Assembly: GCA_029961685.1 (NCBI GenBank)
Contig: JARWKL010000005.1
Location: forward strand, 45,086,211-45,150,210
Direction: 5' to 3'
From: Aristolochia californica
Lineage: Eukaryota > Streptophyta > Magnoliopsida > Piperales > Aristolochiaceae
DNA: 64,000 nucleotides
The position numbers and the translations under genes are program-made. How positions within the stretch are numbered: position 1 is the stretch's first letter; every line of letters starts with the position of its first letter. The notes under the pieces are model-generated. The model was given only the letters and a program-made list of their open reading frames with translations. It was not told the origin of the DNA and did no database searches. Shown piece by piece: positions 42,613-53,144 of the stretch.

Positions 42613-44811
42613 CTCAGCTCAGTGCCGGTTCAATTCGGTATGCCTCGAGCTCAAGCTGAGCTTGAGATTGGGAATCAGCTCGTTTAAATTAATGAACTGA
42701 GCTCGATCGAATCCACGTTCGGCTCGACGACTCACAAGCTGGCTCGTTAATGAGCTGAGTCGGGAGGAGGAGTGGGGGCACAGGAGCGGGAGCGGTAGCA
42801 AGAGCGAGAGTGAGGAGGGGAAAAATTCTTCTTCCCCTTGTCACCGTCGAGCCCCTCTTGTCCGCTGTTGTCGTCACCGTCGATAGCTGCTCACCGGCCA
42901 CCTCTGTCGCCGGCCGTTCGATTTCTTCCTCCCCTCACCTGCGCCTCTATTTCTGTCACCACCGCTTCTGTTGCCGCCACCTCCCTCGTAACTGTCATCC
43001 CCGACGACACCGATGTCGTAACCCCCTTCCTCCGCGTCGTCTTGGCAGAATACCCAAGTTTAGGGGAGAAATAATTTTCTATGTAAGATTTTCCTGCTAA
43101 GATGAGCTAGAAAATCGTATAGAAAATTTTGAATAAGTATTTGACAATTGATGTTGTAATACTTTTAGCATGGGGTAATTTTTATTGCAATTTTGTGTTT
43201 GATATTTTATTTGATTAAAAATTTATCAATAAGTATAGTAATATATTAGATTGATTATTAATTTTTATTTATTTTTCTAGAAGAGGTAATAAAAGGTCCA
43301 TTTAACTTTTTTTAGTAAATCACTAATAGTAATAGGATTTTATTTAAAGTTTTTTTTTGGAAATATGTATTATAGGAAAAATATTTCTAGTTTTTCCTAG
43401 AATATAAGTTTCAACAAGGGGCACTAAGGAAGCCATAGTAAATTTATGTCTAGATTCAAAAATTAAAAAATAAGCTAAAAAACATTTGGGGTAAAAAAGG
43501 TTAATATTAGTGCGTTTTAATCTATTATTGAAATCCAATCCTGAACCTCACCTATCATTTTTTTTAAAAATGTATGCATAATTTTATATATAATTTATTT
43601 GACATATATTTTATATAGAGTATTAAATATACGTTAAACTCGAACTCAGTTAAAATTATTAGGCTCGAGTTCGATTACAATTTCAGGTTCGAGGCTAGGG
43701 TCGACTCGAGCTCGAGTTCAAAATATTTAAATCAAGCTTGGCTTGAACTAAGTTCGGATTCAACTGGATTCAATACCACCTTTATGCCCAATTTTAAGTA
43801 GAGGTCATTCCCAATTTTATGTAAAATATATGAATAATTTTATATATAATTTATTTGACAAGTATCTTTTGAAAAATTTTAAATGTATGTTGAAGCTCGA
43901 ACTCGATAACAATCTTAGGCTCGAACTCGAGTTCAAAATATTTAAATCAAACTCGGCTCAAACATAGGCAGGTCCGGGTTAATCTATGCTCGATGCCACC
44001 CCTATCCCGATTACCCCATCTGCTCTTGATTTATGAGAATTGAGTGGGTTGGGACCGCAGCTGGGTCGAGTTGCGGTTCGCATACCTGTCGATTTGATTC
44101 GAACTCCGGTTATAAAAACGTCTCTGTGACGGAAAAACCAGCGATTAAGAGTATTTCCGCAGTTGCTCATCACGCCCCAGTTTTCCCCGACTAATTCTCA
44201 CTCATTTTGGTGCCGGTATCCGTCATTTTCGGCAAAAGTCTCCGTAATCCATCATCTTTCATCTATTTCTTCCCTTTGAGAGTTTTTTTTTTTTTTTTCT
44301 GCCGAAAAGGTGTTTTCCTATTGATTTTGCCCCAAACCCCTCGTCTGATGTCGCCGGTGACAAGATCAGGGCCTTCCTCCTCCTCCGCCGTCGACTGCTC
44401 TTCTATTCCCACCCTCCGTCGTCTTCCAGATTACATTCCCGTTCACTGATAATTTTCTTTCCCCCTTGAGAGGCCCAACTGCGTTAATTATGTGGCGATT
44501 GTGTCAACTACTATGGTATTTGGGGATCTTTCTAACTCGGCCACGGACTCGGGATAGAGAAACATGAGAGCCCAAAACCAACAAACGTTATGTCATGCTG
44601 AAGTTCGGAGCTCTATAGGCCCATAAATGAATCTCTCGCCACTCACTCTCAGTTCCCACTACGCGAAATTCATTTCTCTAAAATCCAGATTCCAGTACCA
44701 AAGTAACCTGTACAAATGGAGACATTCCGATTTAAAGGCTCTGAAATGAAATGAATCAATCTCTAAAAATCATACTTCCAAAATCTGAAAATAGAAAACA
44801 GTTCCGTGGAA
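42613..44811. other. Repeat-rich intergenic region
   Basis: No supported gene. It contains GAGCTC-rich repeat fragments, a GC-rich CACCG/CGCC stretch at about 42780-43060 and an AT-rich core at 43100-43640. Antisense and sense frames across 42800-43100 are driven by base composition. Confidence 0.5.
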
Positions 44812-46299
44812 TCAAAGGTGGTCGGGCAGAGGGAACTGCTGAATTCCCAGGGTCTGCGAGGAGCTGTTCTGAATTAACAAGACGATGCCGCACTTGACAG
44901 GGTTGAAGTCTTCCCAGAGGGCGAAGTTAACGACGCCAGAGACCGTCTTCTTCGCGGAGATATCCTTGACGCTGCACAGCTTCTCCATCCTCCGAACCAC
45001 GAAGTCGTTGGTTAAGACCCGCCCTTTGTTCTCCCCCTTTTCGCAGTCCATCACCACCCCGCTCTCGTACAGCACCACCATCACGTCCGCCCCGCTGCTG
45101 TCGATCTTCGTCCTCAGAGCTCCCGTTAGAGAAATCTGCAGGGAGTTCGATGTAGGCCTCTGGAACGTTGCCTGTTGAATAAATTCACCCGTCAAAAACT
45201 CCCGCGCATCATTTACTGCTAATTCCTCTAAATTGCAGAGCTTACAGTGAAAAGACACATGGATGCACCTGTTTTCAGTCTTGTTCCAGTATCCATCTTG
45301 TCATCTTGTGCATGAATCAATGTTAAAAAATTGGAATCATCTTTCAGAAATCATTTAATATTGAATTGGTTTATGGTTTTTTCTGTCGACATTAATCGTT
45401 TTTTTTTTTTTCAAGGTGTAGTACCCACGTTAAGAAAGGGATATATGCTTGCGACCCAGAACAAGGCAGCTCATTTTATTCTGTACTGGCAACCAGCGAT
45501 TCTCCGAGCTTAAACTATAATAAAGCCCAGATGCTTAGAAGACAGAGAGATTCTTTTTTGTGAAGGAGACTACAAGACTATTAGGGGGAAATCAAGATTT
45601 GCAACCGATTGACATACTGTTAAGGATCTGCAATCAGAGATGTAGTAAAAATTGATTTCGGTTTCTAAATTTTCTGATGCACGTATTTTTATGTTTGAGA
45701 TCTTATAGATCTCGTAGACATTTCTATGATACGAATGCATAAAATGTAAACTGGATCGAATAGTTTCAGGAAAAAAGATCATAATAAACAGAGCGAGATG
45801 TAAGAAAACAAAAGAGTGAAGAAGAAGAAGAAGAAGAAGCAGAAGCAGATCGACTGACCTGCATGGTGGGTGAGGCAAATCTTGTAGCTGACTGGATGGC
45901 GGAGAGAAGTCCTTCTTCGTCGGTTCCAATGCAATGTGCCCTGCCATTGACGACAATCAGCGGCGTGAATAGGGTATCCAGGTTCAGGGACTCCACGTAC
46001 GCCTTCTGTCGAACAGTCCAGAGGCTGGAGGCGAAAGGATCCCGCCAGCCGAGGTAATCCCAGTAGTCGACATGGAAGGCGAGGGCGACGATCGGCACCT
46101 CGAGGTTAAAATCGCCTCGCCCGATCCGCGACAGAAGCAGCTCCGCCTCCGGAGACGTCTTACAACCCTGAGAGGAGAAGAGCTCGACGAGCACCGCCCC
46201 GCATCTCCACTGCTCCTCGGACGACTCGTCGACCGTCGTGTTGTTGTTCGACGCGTTCCTCTGAGACATCCCGAAGCAGGATAAAAGCCGAAGACCCAT
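44812..46299 (-). CDS. DUF1223 family protein (thioredoxin-like fold)
   Basis: Two exons, 46299-45859 and 45171-44812, 266 residues. The DUF1223 signature is clear: AVLVELFSSQGCKTSPEAEL followed by LLSRIG, VPIVALAFHVDYWDYLGWRD, PFASSLWTVRQKAYVESLN and FTPLIVVNGRAHCIGTDEEG. The single Cys in SSQGC sits where the thioredoxin-like fold would place a catalytic Cys. The biochemical role of the family is not established. The C-terminal half has LTGALRTKIDSSGADVMVVL, a VVNFALWEDFNPVKCGIVLL stretch and ends FPLPDHL. The Met at 46299 was chosen over 46449 because the upstream extension is translated GA microsatellite (poly Ser-Leu). The intron holds a (GAA)n run. Confidence 0.88.
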
Positions 46300-46324
46300 T
46301 GGTGGGGAGATGGAATTAGAAGTC

Positions 46325-46350
<26 letters not shown>
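46325..46350. repeat. (GA)13 microsatellite in DUF1223 5' leader
   Basis: GA repeat directly upstream of the DUF1223 start codon, CT-rich on the coding strand. CT-rich leaders next to the start are common in plant promoters (Y patch). Confidence 0.9.
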
Positions 46351-46358
<8 letters not shown>

Positions 46359-46449
46359 GGAAGAGGGAAAGACGGGCAGAACAACAGAATGCTCGTAAGT
46401 CTTTAATGGCGGAAGGGGTGGTTCGGGACAGGTCCAGATGGGGTGTCAA

Positions 46450-48491
46450 CTGAAAGATGCGGTGTCAACTGTCACGGCGGTTTACTACGGAGATGATTCA
46501 TCAAACGATGAAGCTTCCTATCTTGAGCCTGCTTCTTGTTAGATCCGGGCTTGGGCGGCACGATAACTCATTTGATGTAACGAATCGGATATCTTACTAT
46601 TACGTGACACGAACAACCCTGTTCTGTGTCTAATCCCCACTTCAGCCCAGGACCCACTCTATCATTCATTTAATATTATTAAAATTTTAAACAAATAAAT
46701 TTATATAAATATTATATTATATAAATAAAAATAATAAAAATCTACCCGGAAATTTAAAGAAATTCTATCTTTATATATATGTTTAAAAAAGATTATTAAG
46801 TTAATTTGGTTGGGTTAGGGTTAGGGTTAGGGTTAGGATTGGATCTGGTTTGGTAAAGCCCATCCCCACCCCGAACTTGCATATTTTTCCAACCCAATCC
46901 CGGCCCGTCAAATGAGGAAGAAAAATTTGAATCAGGTCGAATTGGGTTTTCCACTGAAGCCGATGCCCACCCCAGATAGCCATGGACTATACATCATACT
47001 GGCCCATCATATATTAGGCCTGGTGCGAGCCAAGTTGGGTGGAGTCTACAGTTTGGATTTGTCCTATGTTTCCCTTGACTCACCCAATTCCGTAGAATTC
47101 ACCTGACTCAGGGTGACTCAGCAGTCGAGTTAGTTTCTACTGATGCGATCCTCGAGTCCAAATCACAGGAACACTGGAAAACCCTAAACCCTTTAGGCCA
47201 ATTGTTCTTTGTTCTTTTTCCATCGGTAAAAACCCATCAAACTCGTATTAAAATAAAAGTTAAAGGTAACCGGCAATTGATATTGGATGTGCTTCCATAC
47301 AGTCCATGATCCATTCAAGTCAGGACATTTTCAAAGCGGCAAAAGGGTTACACACATTCAAGTCATCCAACAGTTCAAAGCTGGGCAACTAATGCTGCGT
47401 TTCTGGAATCAAACTGTCTTTCTTAAAAAGGGATTCGCCGGAAGGAGACGAAGATCTACTCGTTTGACTGCACTCATATCCATTTACAATGAGACATTGG
47501 CTCGATCAACAAGGCTATCTTTCTCTTTAAATTATTCTCCTTGCAGCCTTTCAACGTCTGTTTGCCATTGTTAATGCAGCAGCAGAAACGTCTCCCGACA
47601 AGTCAAACTCTGAGCTCACAGTGGTAAATAACAACTAATGTTTAATAAATTCGTCTCTATCATCAAGGTTGGAAACAGAGCATTTTAGGTTTTTTTTTTT
47701 AATCAAATCCGCAGTTTCCTTGTGAACGCTTTGAAAATCTGTAGCTTTTTCAAGAGTTATCCATCTGTTAATTTATGGGAGAATCCCAACATGGGTATCT
47801 CCTCCACCAGAACCCAGAAGCAGAAAAAGGGAGGCGATCAAGTTTTTCAATCGCCATCAACCGCACTTTCTATTCACAAATTCGATATGTTGGATTGGAA
47901 GAACCAGTCACGGGGTAGGATCGAATTTAACCAGGAACTTCTGGATGTGTAATCTAATGGCATATACGAACCGGCCAGCGTCGGTGCTCCAATCTTACAA
48001 CTTGGGTTTATCCAAATCTCAGCCATGGCTTTTTACTTTTTTATTTTAATTCGATTTGGTGGCGTCCGTGATCCCTTTTTGCAGCTTCATTTCTGAAGCA
48101 TGACCGAGAGGCTCGTCTGATGCCTTTCTCATGATTGTGTTTATTGACTTTGGAAGAGACCTGACAACAAGCCTTCTCTTTTGGAGTCGTGTAAAGAAAG
48201 AAAAGATAGAAACTAGGGAGTCTGTTAAAAGAAAGGAAAAGAGGGAAGACATAATTGTTTCGTTCAGAGTCTTGGTGATGGGGCCGGGACAGGAGGGAAG
48301 GAAAAGGGCGTTTCCAATTTGCAGTAGTGAACAAAAACAATTTTCTGACATGAATACAGTTCCCTTGATATATATACAGGAAGTTTTTACTCAATTACTG
48401 TGATTATTCCCATATGGCGACCACCCTAATAATCTAGTCAAGGAAAAAAAAAACAAAATATTTCTTCATTGCTTGCAGATCAAGAGGGGTT
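46450..48491. other. Intergenic region between DUF1223 and the STP gene
   Basis: About 2 kb without a supported gene. It includes four TTAGGG units at 46812-46837. Sequence at about 46850-46980 resembles degenerate plant repeats (AACCCAATCCCGGCCC). Some short frames have no motif. Confidence 0.5.
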
Positions 48492-50829
48492 TTAGACCAC
48501 GAGCTTTGGTTTCTCCATTTCGAGCCCTTGAGGGATGTCTTCATCGGAAATGTATTTTTTCCAGACGGGGTGGCGCTTCCACACGAGCACCATCTCTTCA
48601 ATGGGGATGTTCTTGGTTTCAGGGAGGAGGAAGTAGATGAAGATGGTCATGGCAACCACCCAGACGCCGAAGAAGAGGAAGAGGAAGTACTTCAAGTGGC
48701 AGAGCATGGTGAGGAAGACTTGTGCGACGATGAAGGTGAAGAGCATGTTGACGGAGACGTTCACGGACTGGCCGGCGGACCGGATCTCGAGGGGGAAGAT
48801 CTCACTGGGAACCAGCCATCCGAGGGGACCCCATGACCAGGCGAATCCGGCGACATAGATGCAGATCACAGCCACGATGATGTTGGCGTAGCTCTTGCTC
48901 AGGTTGGTCGACACTCCGCTCCAGCCGAATTTGTGACCGATCAGAAAGGTGATGAGCCCCTGATTATGAAACGAACCAATGAATACTAGTCCAATTTTGA
49001 ATAATAATGGAAAAAAAAAAATCAAGCAAATAAGAGAGTTCAGTTACCTGGCAGATAATCATCTGGATCCCGCCCTCAAGGAAGAGGACCCTTCTTCCGA
49101 ACTTGTCGACACTGAGAATGGAAATAAAGGTGGCACCGGCGTTGACGCATCCAGTAACGACGGCGGACATCAAGGAAGCGTCGGCCCCGAAACCAATAGT
49201 CTTGAAAAGCACCGGGGCGTAGAACGTGATGACATTTATTCCAGTCATCTGCTGAAAAATGGGGATCATGAAAGACATGATCAATTGGGGTCTGTATTTC
49301 CTCTGTCTAAAGTTCCTCCATGGGTGTTTCACAAGCTTAGAGGCCTCGCTAGCTGCAACCAAGTCGTTGTATTCCTCATCGATGTCAGTGGTGCCACGGA
49401 TCTTTACGAGCATCGCCCTGGCCGTAATGGCGTCGCCACGATCGATGAGGGAGTTGGGAGTGTCAGGGAGGAATAGGGATCCGATGGTAATGATCAAGGC
49501 AGGCACTGCGGCTCCGCCGAGGCCGAGACGCCATCCCCAACCGCCGGAGATCTTGGCCGTGAAGTAGTTGATGATGTTGGCGGCGAGAATGCCGATGGTG
49601 ATCATGAGCTGGAAGACGATGTTCAACATACCACGCATGTTCGCCGGAGCCATCTCTGACAGATAGAGCGGGACAGACTGTTGAGAACCAATGGAAAAAA
49701 ACTACAATATTAGTGACCATCACCGGCGATGAAGAAGACTCAACCGAAAGTTAATGTCAACATCAAATAGTGATTTTGTTTCCAAAAGAAACGATAAAAT
49801 AGCAATTCTTATCAAACATCCAAAATGAAATTCTAGATGTATGAAAATGAATTTGACAAAAGTAACGAAGGATATCTTAATAAAAGGTAAACGAATTTTA
49901 GTATGAAAAACACAAGATTAACCAAAATAAAAAGGTAGCTGGCAAAAGAGAATCAGAAAAGGTGAGAGGAAGAGATTCGTGGGAATGGATCTGAAGTCCG
50001 AACGGAGACAGAAGACAAGAGCAGTAACGCAGAAAGGACAAAACAACGTTGAAATTTAAAATAAAAAAAAAAACATTTCAAACATTGAGAAGTTCAGCGG
50101 TATTTGGCTACCAAAACTGAGAAGATGCTCTGTTGCTTAGGATTCTGAACATCAAGCTTACAATGGCTCTGGAGAACAAACCAAAAATAAATAAATCAAA
50201 GGGCAAAAGATAACATAAAAAATCACCTGGTTAGCGAAACCAACACCGATGCCGAGCAAAATCCGACCAAAAATCAACATGAGGACGTTGACGGCCGCGG
50301 CGTTAAGCGCCGCTCCGGTCAAGAAAACCGCACCACCGAAGAGCATGGAGATTTTCCGGCCAAACTTCTTAGTCACCAATGAGGCGAAGAAAGAGGCGAT
50401 GAGCGCAGCGAGATAGAGAGACGACGTGAAGGTAGTCAAAGTCTGACTGTCGAACTTGCAGTACTGACTCGTCTCACGGGCTTCCTTCTCCTTGTGGTAA
50501 ACGGACGGGAAGAAATCCTTGAGGAAAGAGTCCATGGACGTCACTCCACCTGAAACCAAAAAACCAAACAAACTCATCTCCGATCACAGAAAGCACCACT
50601 CAAACAACTCATCTTTCACCAGATCTAAATTTGATCTAAATTTAAAACATACTAAAAGGCGTTTTCATTTCATCTATCCGTTCCATTACTCACCTGAGAT
50701 ACCGAGATCATAACCGAAGATGAGACCACCGGAAGAAGCGACGATACAGGCCCAGAAGACGTAGGAAGTCATCTTCCCTGGGTAACGCTTCTGCTGTCCA
50801 TCGGGAGCAATAACGACACCGCCAGCCAT
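48492..50829 (-). CDS. Sugar transport protein, STP family hexose/H+ symporter
   Basis: Plasma-membrane monosaccharide-proton symporter of the MFS sugar porter family. Four exons join in phase: 50829-50694, 50549-50227, 49677-49048, 48959-48492, for 518 residues, the usual STP length with 12 membrane spans. Family marks: [40 protein letters not shown], the VTKKFGRK loop, [77 protein letters not shown], the VDKFGRR loop, [20 protein letters not shown] and [11 protein letters not shown]. The first extracellular loop carries the Cys typical of STPs (SQYCKFD). I cannot assign the STP number with confidence. A TATAAATA box is at 50937-50930 (-), about 100 bp before the start codon, with a 41-bp duplication further upstream. 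Confidence 0.95.
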
Positions 50830-50929
50830 CAGAGAGAAGGCAAGAGAAAATATCGGCTCAACGGGTGTCAGTGAGCAGAGGAGGAGTAGACGACGAAATT
50901 CGCATAGAGAGCCTGCAGGAAGACCCGGG

Positions 50930-50937
50930 TATTTATA
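50930..50937 (-). promoter_or_regulatory. STP TATA box
   Basis: TATAAATA on the minus strand, about 100 bp upstream of the STP start codon and 53 bp from the 41-bp duplication. Confidence 0.55.
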
Positions 50938-50989
50938 AAGAAGCTTACCAGGAAGGAGTTGAAAAGCCGTATTGGATGCTTCGCTGGCA

Positions 50990-51071
50990 TATATTTATCC
51001 TGAATACGAATTTTTGGATAAGAGGTTGCGTATATTTATCCTGAATACGAATTTTCGGATAAGAGGTTGCG
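50990..51071. repeat. 41-bp tandem duplication in the STP promoter
   Basis: Units 50990-51030 and 51031-51071 differ at a single base (TTTTTGG against TTTTCGG). Each contains TTATCC and, in the other orientation, GGATAAG, so each unit offers a TTATCC word on both strands. TTATCC is a catalogued sugar-repressive element and GATAAG an I-box core. The array ends 160 bp upstream of the start codon. Confidence 0.95.
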
Positions 51072-51303
51072 CCGAAGCTCTAAATATTTAGCAACCGCAG
51101 CTTTCTCACTCCCCTTAATGATCCCGTGAAATTATCAAACTATTCTTCTCTTCGTTCGTTTCACGAGTTCTTTTAAACCAAATTCATAAACAGGTAAAAA
51201 AATTTCTTTCAGATCTTTTTATATTTTCATTTATGGATTTTCGAGGAAAGTTGAATTCAGAGTTGGTGGCAACAGCATAAAGCAGAAAATCTCATTATTC
51301 ACC

Positions 51304-51750
51304 TCAATCGTCTTTACAAACCGGAGTTGGGTCGGCGGGGAACACCGAGTAAAAGTGGAAAGAGAGTACAGGTACGGCGCCTTCCTGCTTATCGGCGAGA
51401 AATGTGAAGGATGGGTTTCTCTGAAAAAACAGATGGTGGATCTCAAGAAATAAAAACCACACAGAAGAGATCGTCAGTTGAATATTTTCGAAATAATTTC
51501 TGAAGTTGCAGAGAGTGTCGTGGCTTGTTAAAGCCATAATCTTAGTGAAAAGTAGACTTACCAGATGACGACCCCTATGTCCGGATACAATCAAATATGA
51601 ATATACAAAGGGCAAGGAGCCGAATATAATATACGAAGAAAACCAGAGTTCCCAGTGGACGGTTTTCCACGATCGAAGGAACAGCAGGGCCAGCCGTTCA
51701 AGCAAGGCTGGCTTGACCTGTATGGAATCAAGCGACCATCTGGGCTCCAT
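51304..51750 (-). CDS. Small putative membrane protein, two exons, unknown
   Basis: Exons 51750-51562 and 51420-51304 join in phase to 101 residues. The splice sites are strong (CTG|GTAAGT donor and TTTTTTCAG acceptor). The N-terminus MEPRWSLDSIQVKPALLERL leads to an amphipathic stretch, ALLFLRSWKTVH. One clear hydrophobic span follows (WELWFSSYIIFGSLPFVYSY), then SGHRGRHL, and a C-terminal part FTFLADKQEGAVPVLSFHFY that ends DPTPVCKDD. I do not recognise the family. The two-exon structure with matching phase argues against a chance frame. Head-to-tail with STP, whose start lies about 0.5 kb further along the same strand. Confidence 0.6.
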   Translation of the reverse strand: MEPRWSLDSIQVKPALLERLALLFLRSWKTVHWELWFSSYIIFGSLPFVYSYLIVSGHRGRHLVSLLFTKIMALTSHDTLCNFRNYFENIQLTISSVWFLFLEIHHLFFQRNPSFTFLADKQEGAVPVLSFHFYSVFPADPTPVCKDD

Positions 51751-53144
51751 TCCAAAAGTCGCCGTCAATCGTTACCTGCAGAGTTCGACTGGTACAGCAA
51801 GTTTATTTGTTCTGTTGTAGGAAAATTAATAAAAAAGGCAGGCAAAGGATATCGCCACCATTGCCTTAAACTTCCGCAGGAGACGAAAGCCCAATGCCTG
51901 CCTCGACTCGTAATATTAAATAAAGTACCCCTTGTCCCGGGCTTTGTCGCCGTTCTCGGCGCCGGGACCTTCGACTGTCATTCGCTTTCACTCTGCTCAT
52001 TCTTCTTCTCTCTCTCTCCCAGTCTCTCTTGAATCACAGGACTTTTCCCTCGTCTTGTCTCTTTCGCCGTGCAATCTGCGTATTTTTAAGTAATTATCTA
52101 TTTGTCAGATTCTTGAATGAGACGACTTCGGTTAGATTAAATTTTTTGTGAGTGTAATGTGGAAAGCTGGAAGGAAAAGCTACAAGATTTTTCTTTTTCT
52201 TTTGCTGGGACGTGGACTCGACGGGGATGGAGCGATGGATTTCCTGTCTCTGCTATTTTATCTTGCATCGGCTTTCACATTAATGGTTGCCGGGTCTGGT
52301 ATGGGCATCTGGTCAACCACGGCGGAGACGAGGAAAGTCGACGGCTGAGAATATAGATCTGGCCTGATTCTTGTACCCATTACTGCTGCAATTGGGTGCA
52401 CATGTCTTGACTTTGTCAAATTATTTTCGTCGTTTTGATTCATACTGAAGACAGTTTTGAGATTCCTCAAGAAACGTAGGATGCACATGGGAAGCCGAGG
52501 CCGGTGAATTCAGCTTCATCAAGCAATTCTAACCAGGTATCGGTTTTTCAAGACGTGTACACATTAGTACCCCTTGTTTGAAATCAATATCCCACCATAC
52601 CTGTCAGGAGACACATTTTTATGAAACCATTATATATATTAAGAAATTATATGATTTTTTTTAGGAAATAGACCTGTTAGTGTTTTTTTTTTTTTTGGGG
52701 GGAAATAAATAAAAATTAATAATCTATCTAATAAATTACTTATACATATTCGATAATTTTTTAAGTAAATAAATTATCAAATAGAAAATTACCATTTTTT
52801 TAAAATACTTTCTAGAATTTTGAACTTTTTTAATAAAAAATATGTTTTTATTTTAAAATTTTTAAGCAGGTTGACCTTAAGCTGCCTAACCTATTGCCTC
52901 CCCCTTACAGTTGACTCGTCCGGATAGTGTGGCCTTAATCTTCCAATCTTGTAGCAGCCGCTCACCCAACTGGTCAAAGCAGTAGCCATTACTGTAAGTT
53001 TACTGTATCAAGCAAGCAAGCAAGCTCTCAGTATTTCTGAACCCGCTCACACTAGAACAATTTTATAACGGCTTAGAGATGTGAGTGATCAGTTTGTACA
53101 GGAGAGAGAATCATAATTTAAGTTACACAACAAACTCCACCAAG
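51751..53144. other. Intergenic region between the small gene and VPS18
   Basis: Contains the promoter of the small gene, a CT-rich patch at about 52000-52025 and an AT-rich block at about 52610-52865. No supported coding sequence. A short hydrophobic frame at 52148-52348 lacks similarity. Confidence 0.5.

Noticed and set aside
42810..43100. Overlapping Ser/Pro/Arg-rich open frames
   Set aside because: Several phases are open at once through a GC-rich low-complexity stretch, so the openness is compositional.
45766..46449. A longer DUF1223 start at 46449
   Set aside because: The extra 50 residues are translated GA microsatellite (Ser-Leu repeats). The Met at 46299 fits the conserved start of the protein better.
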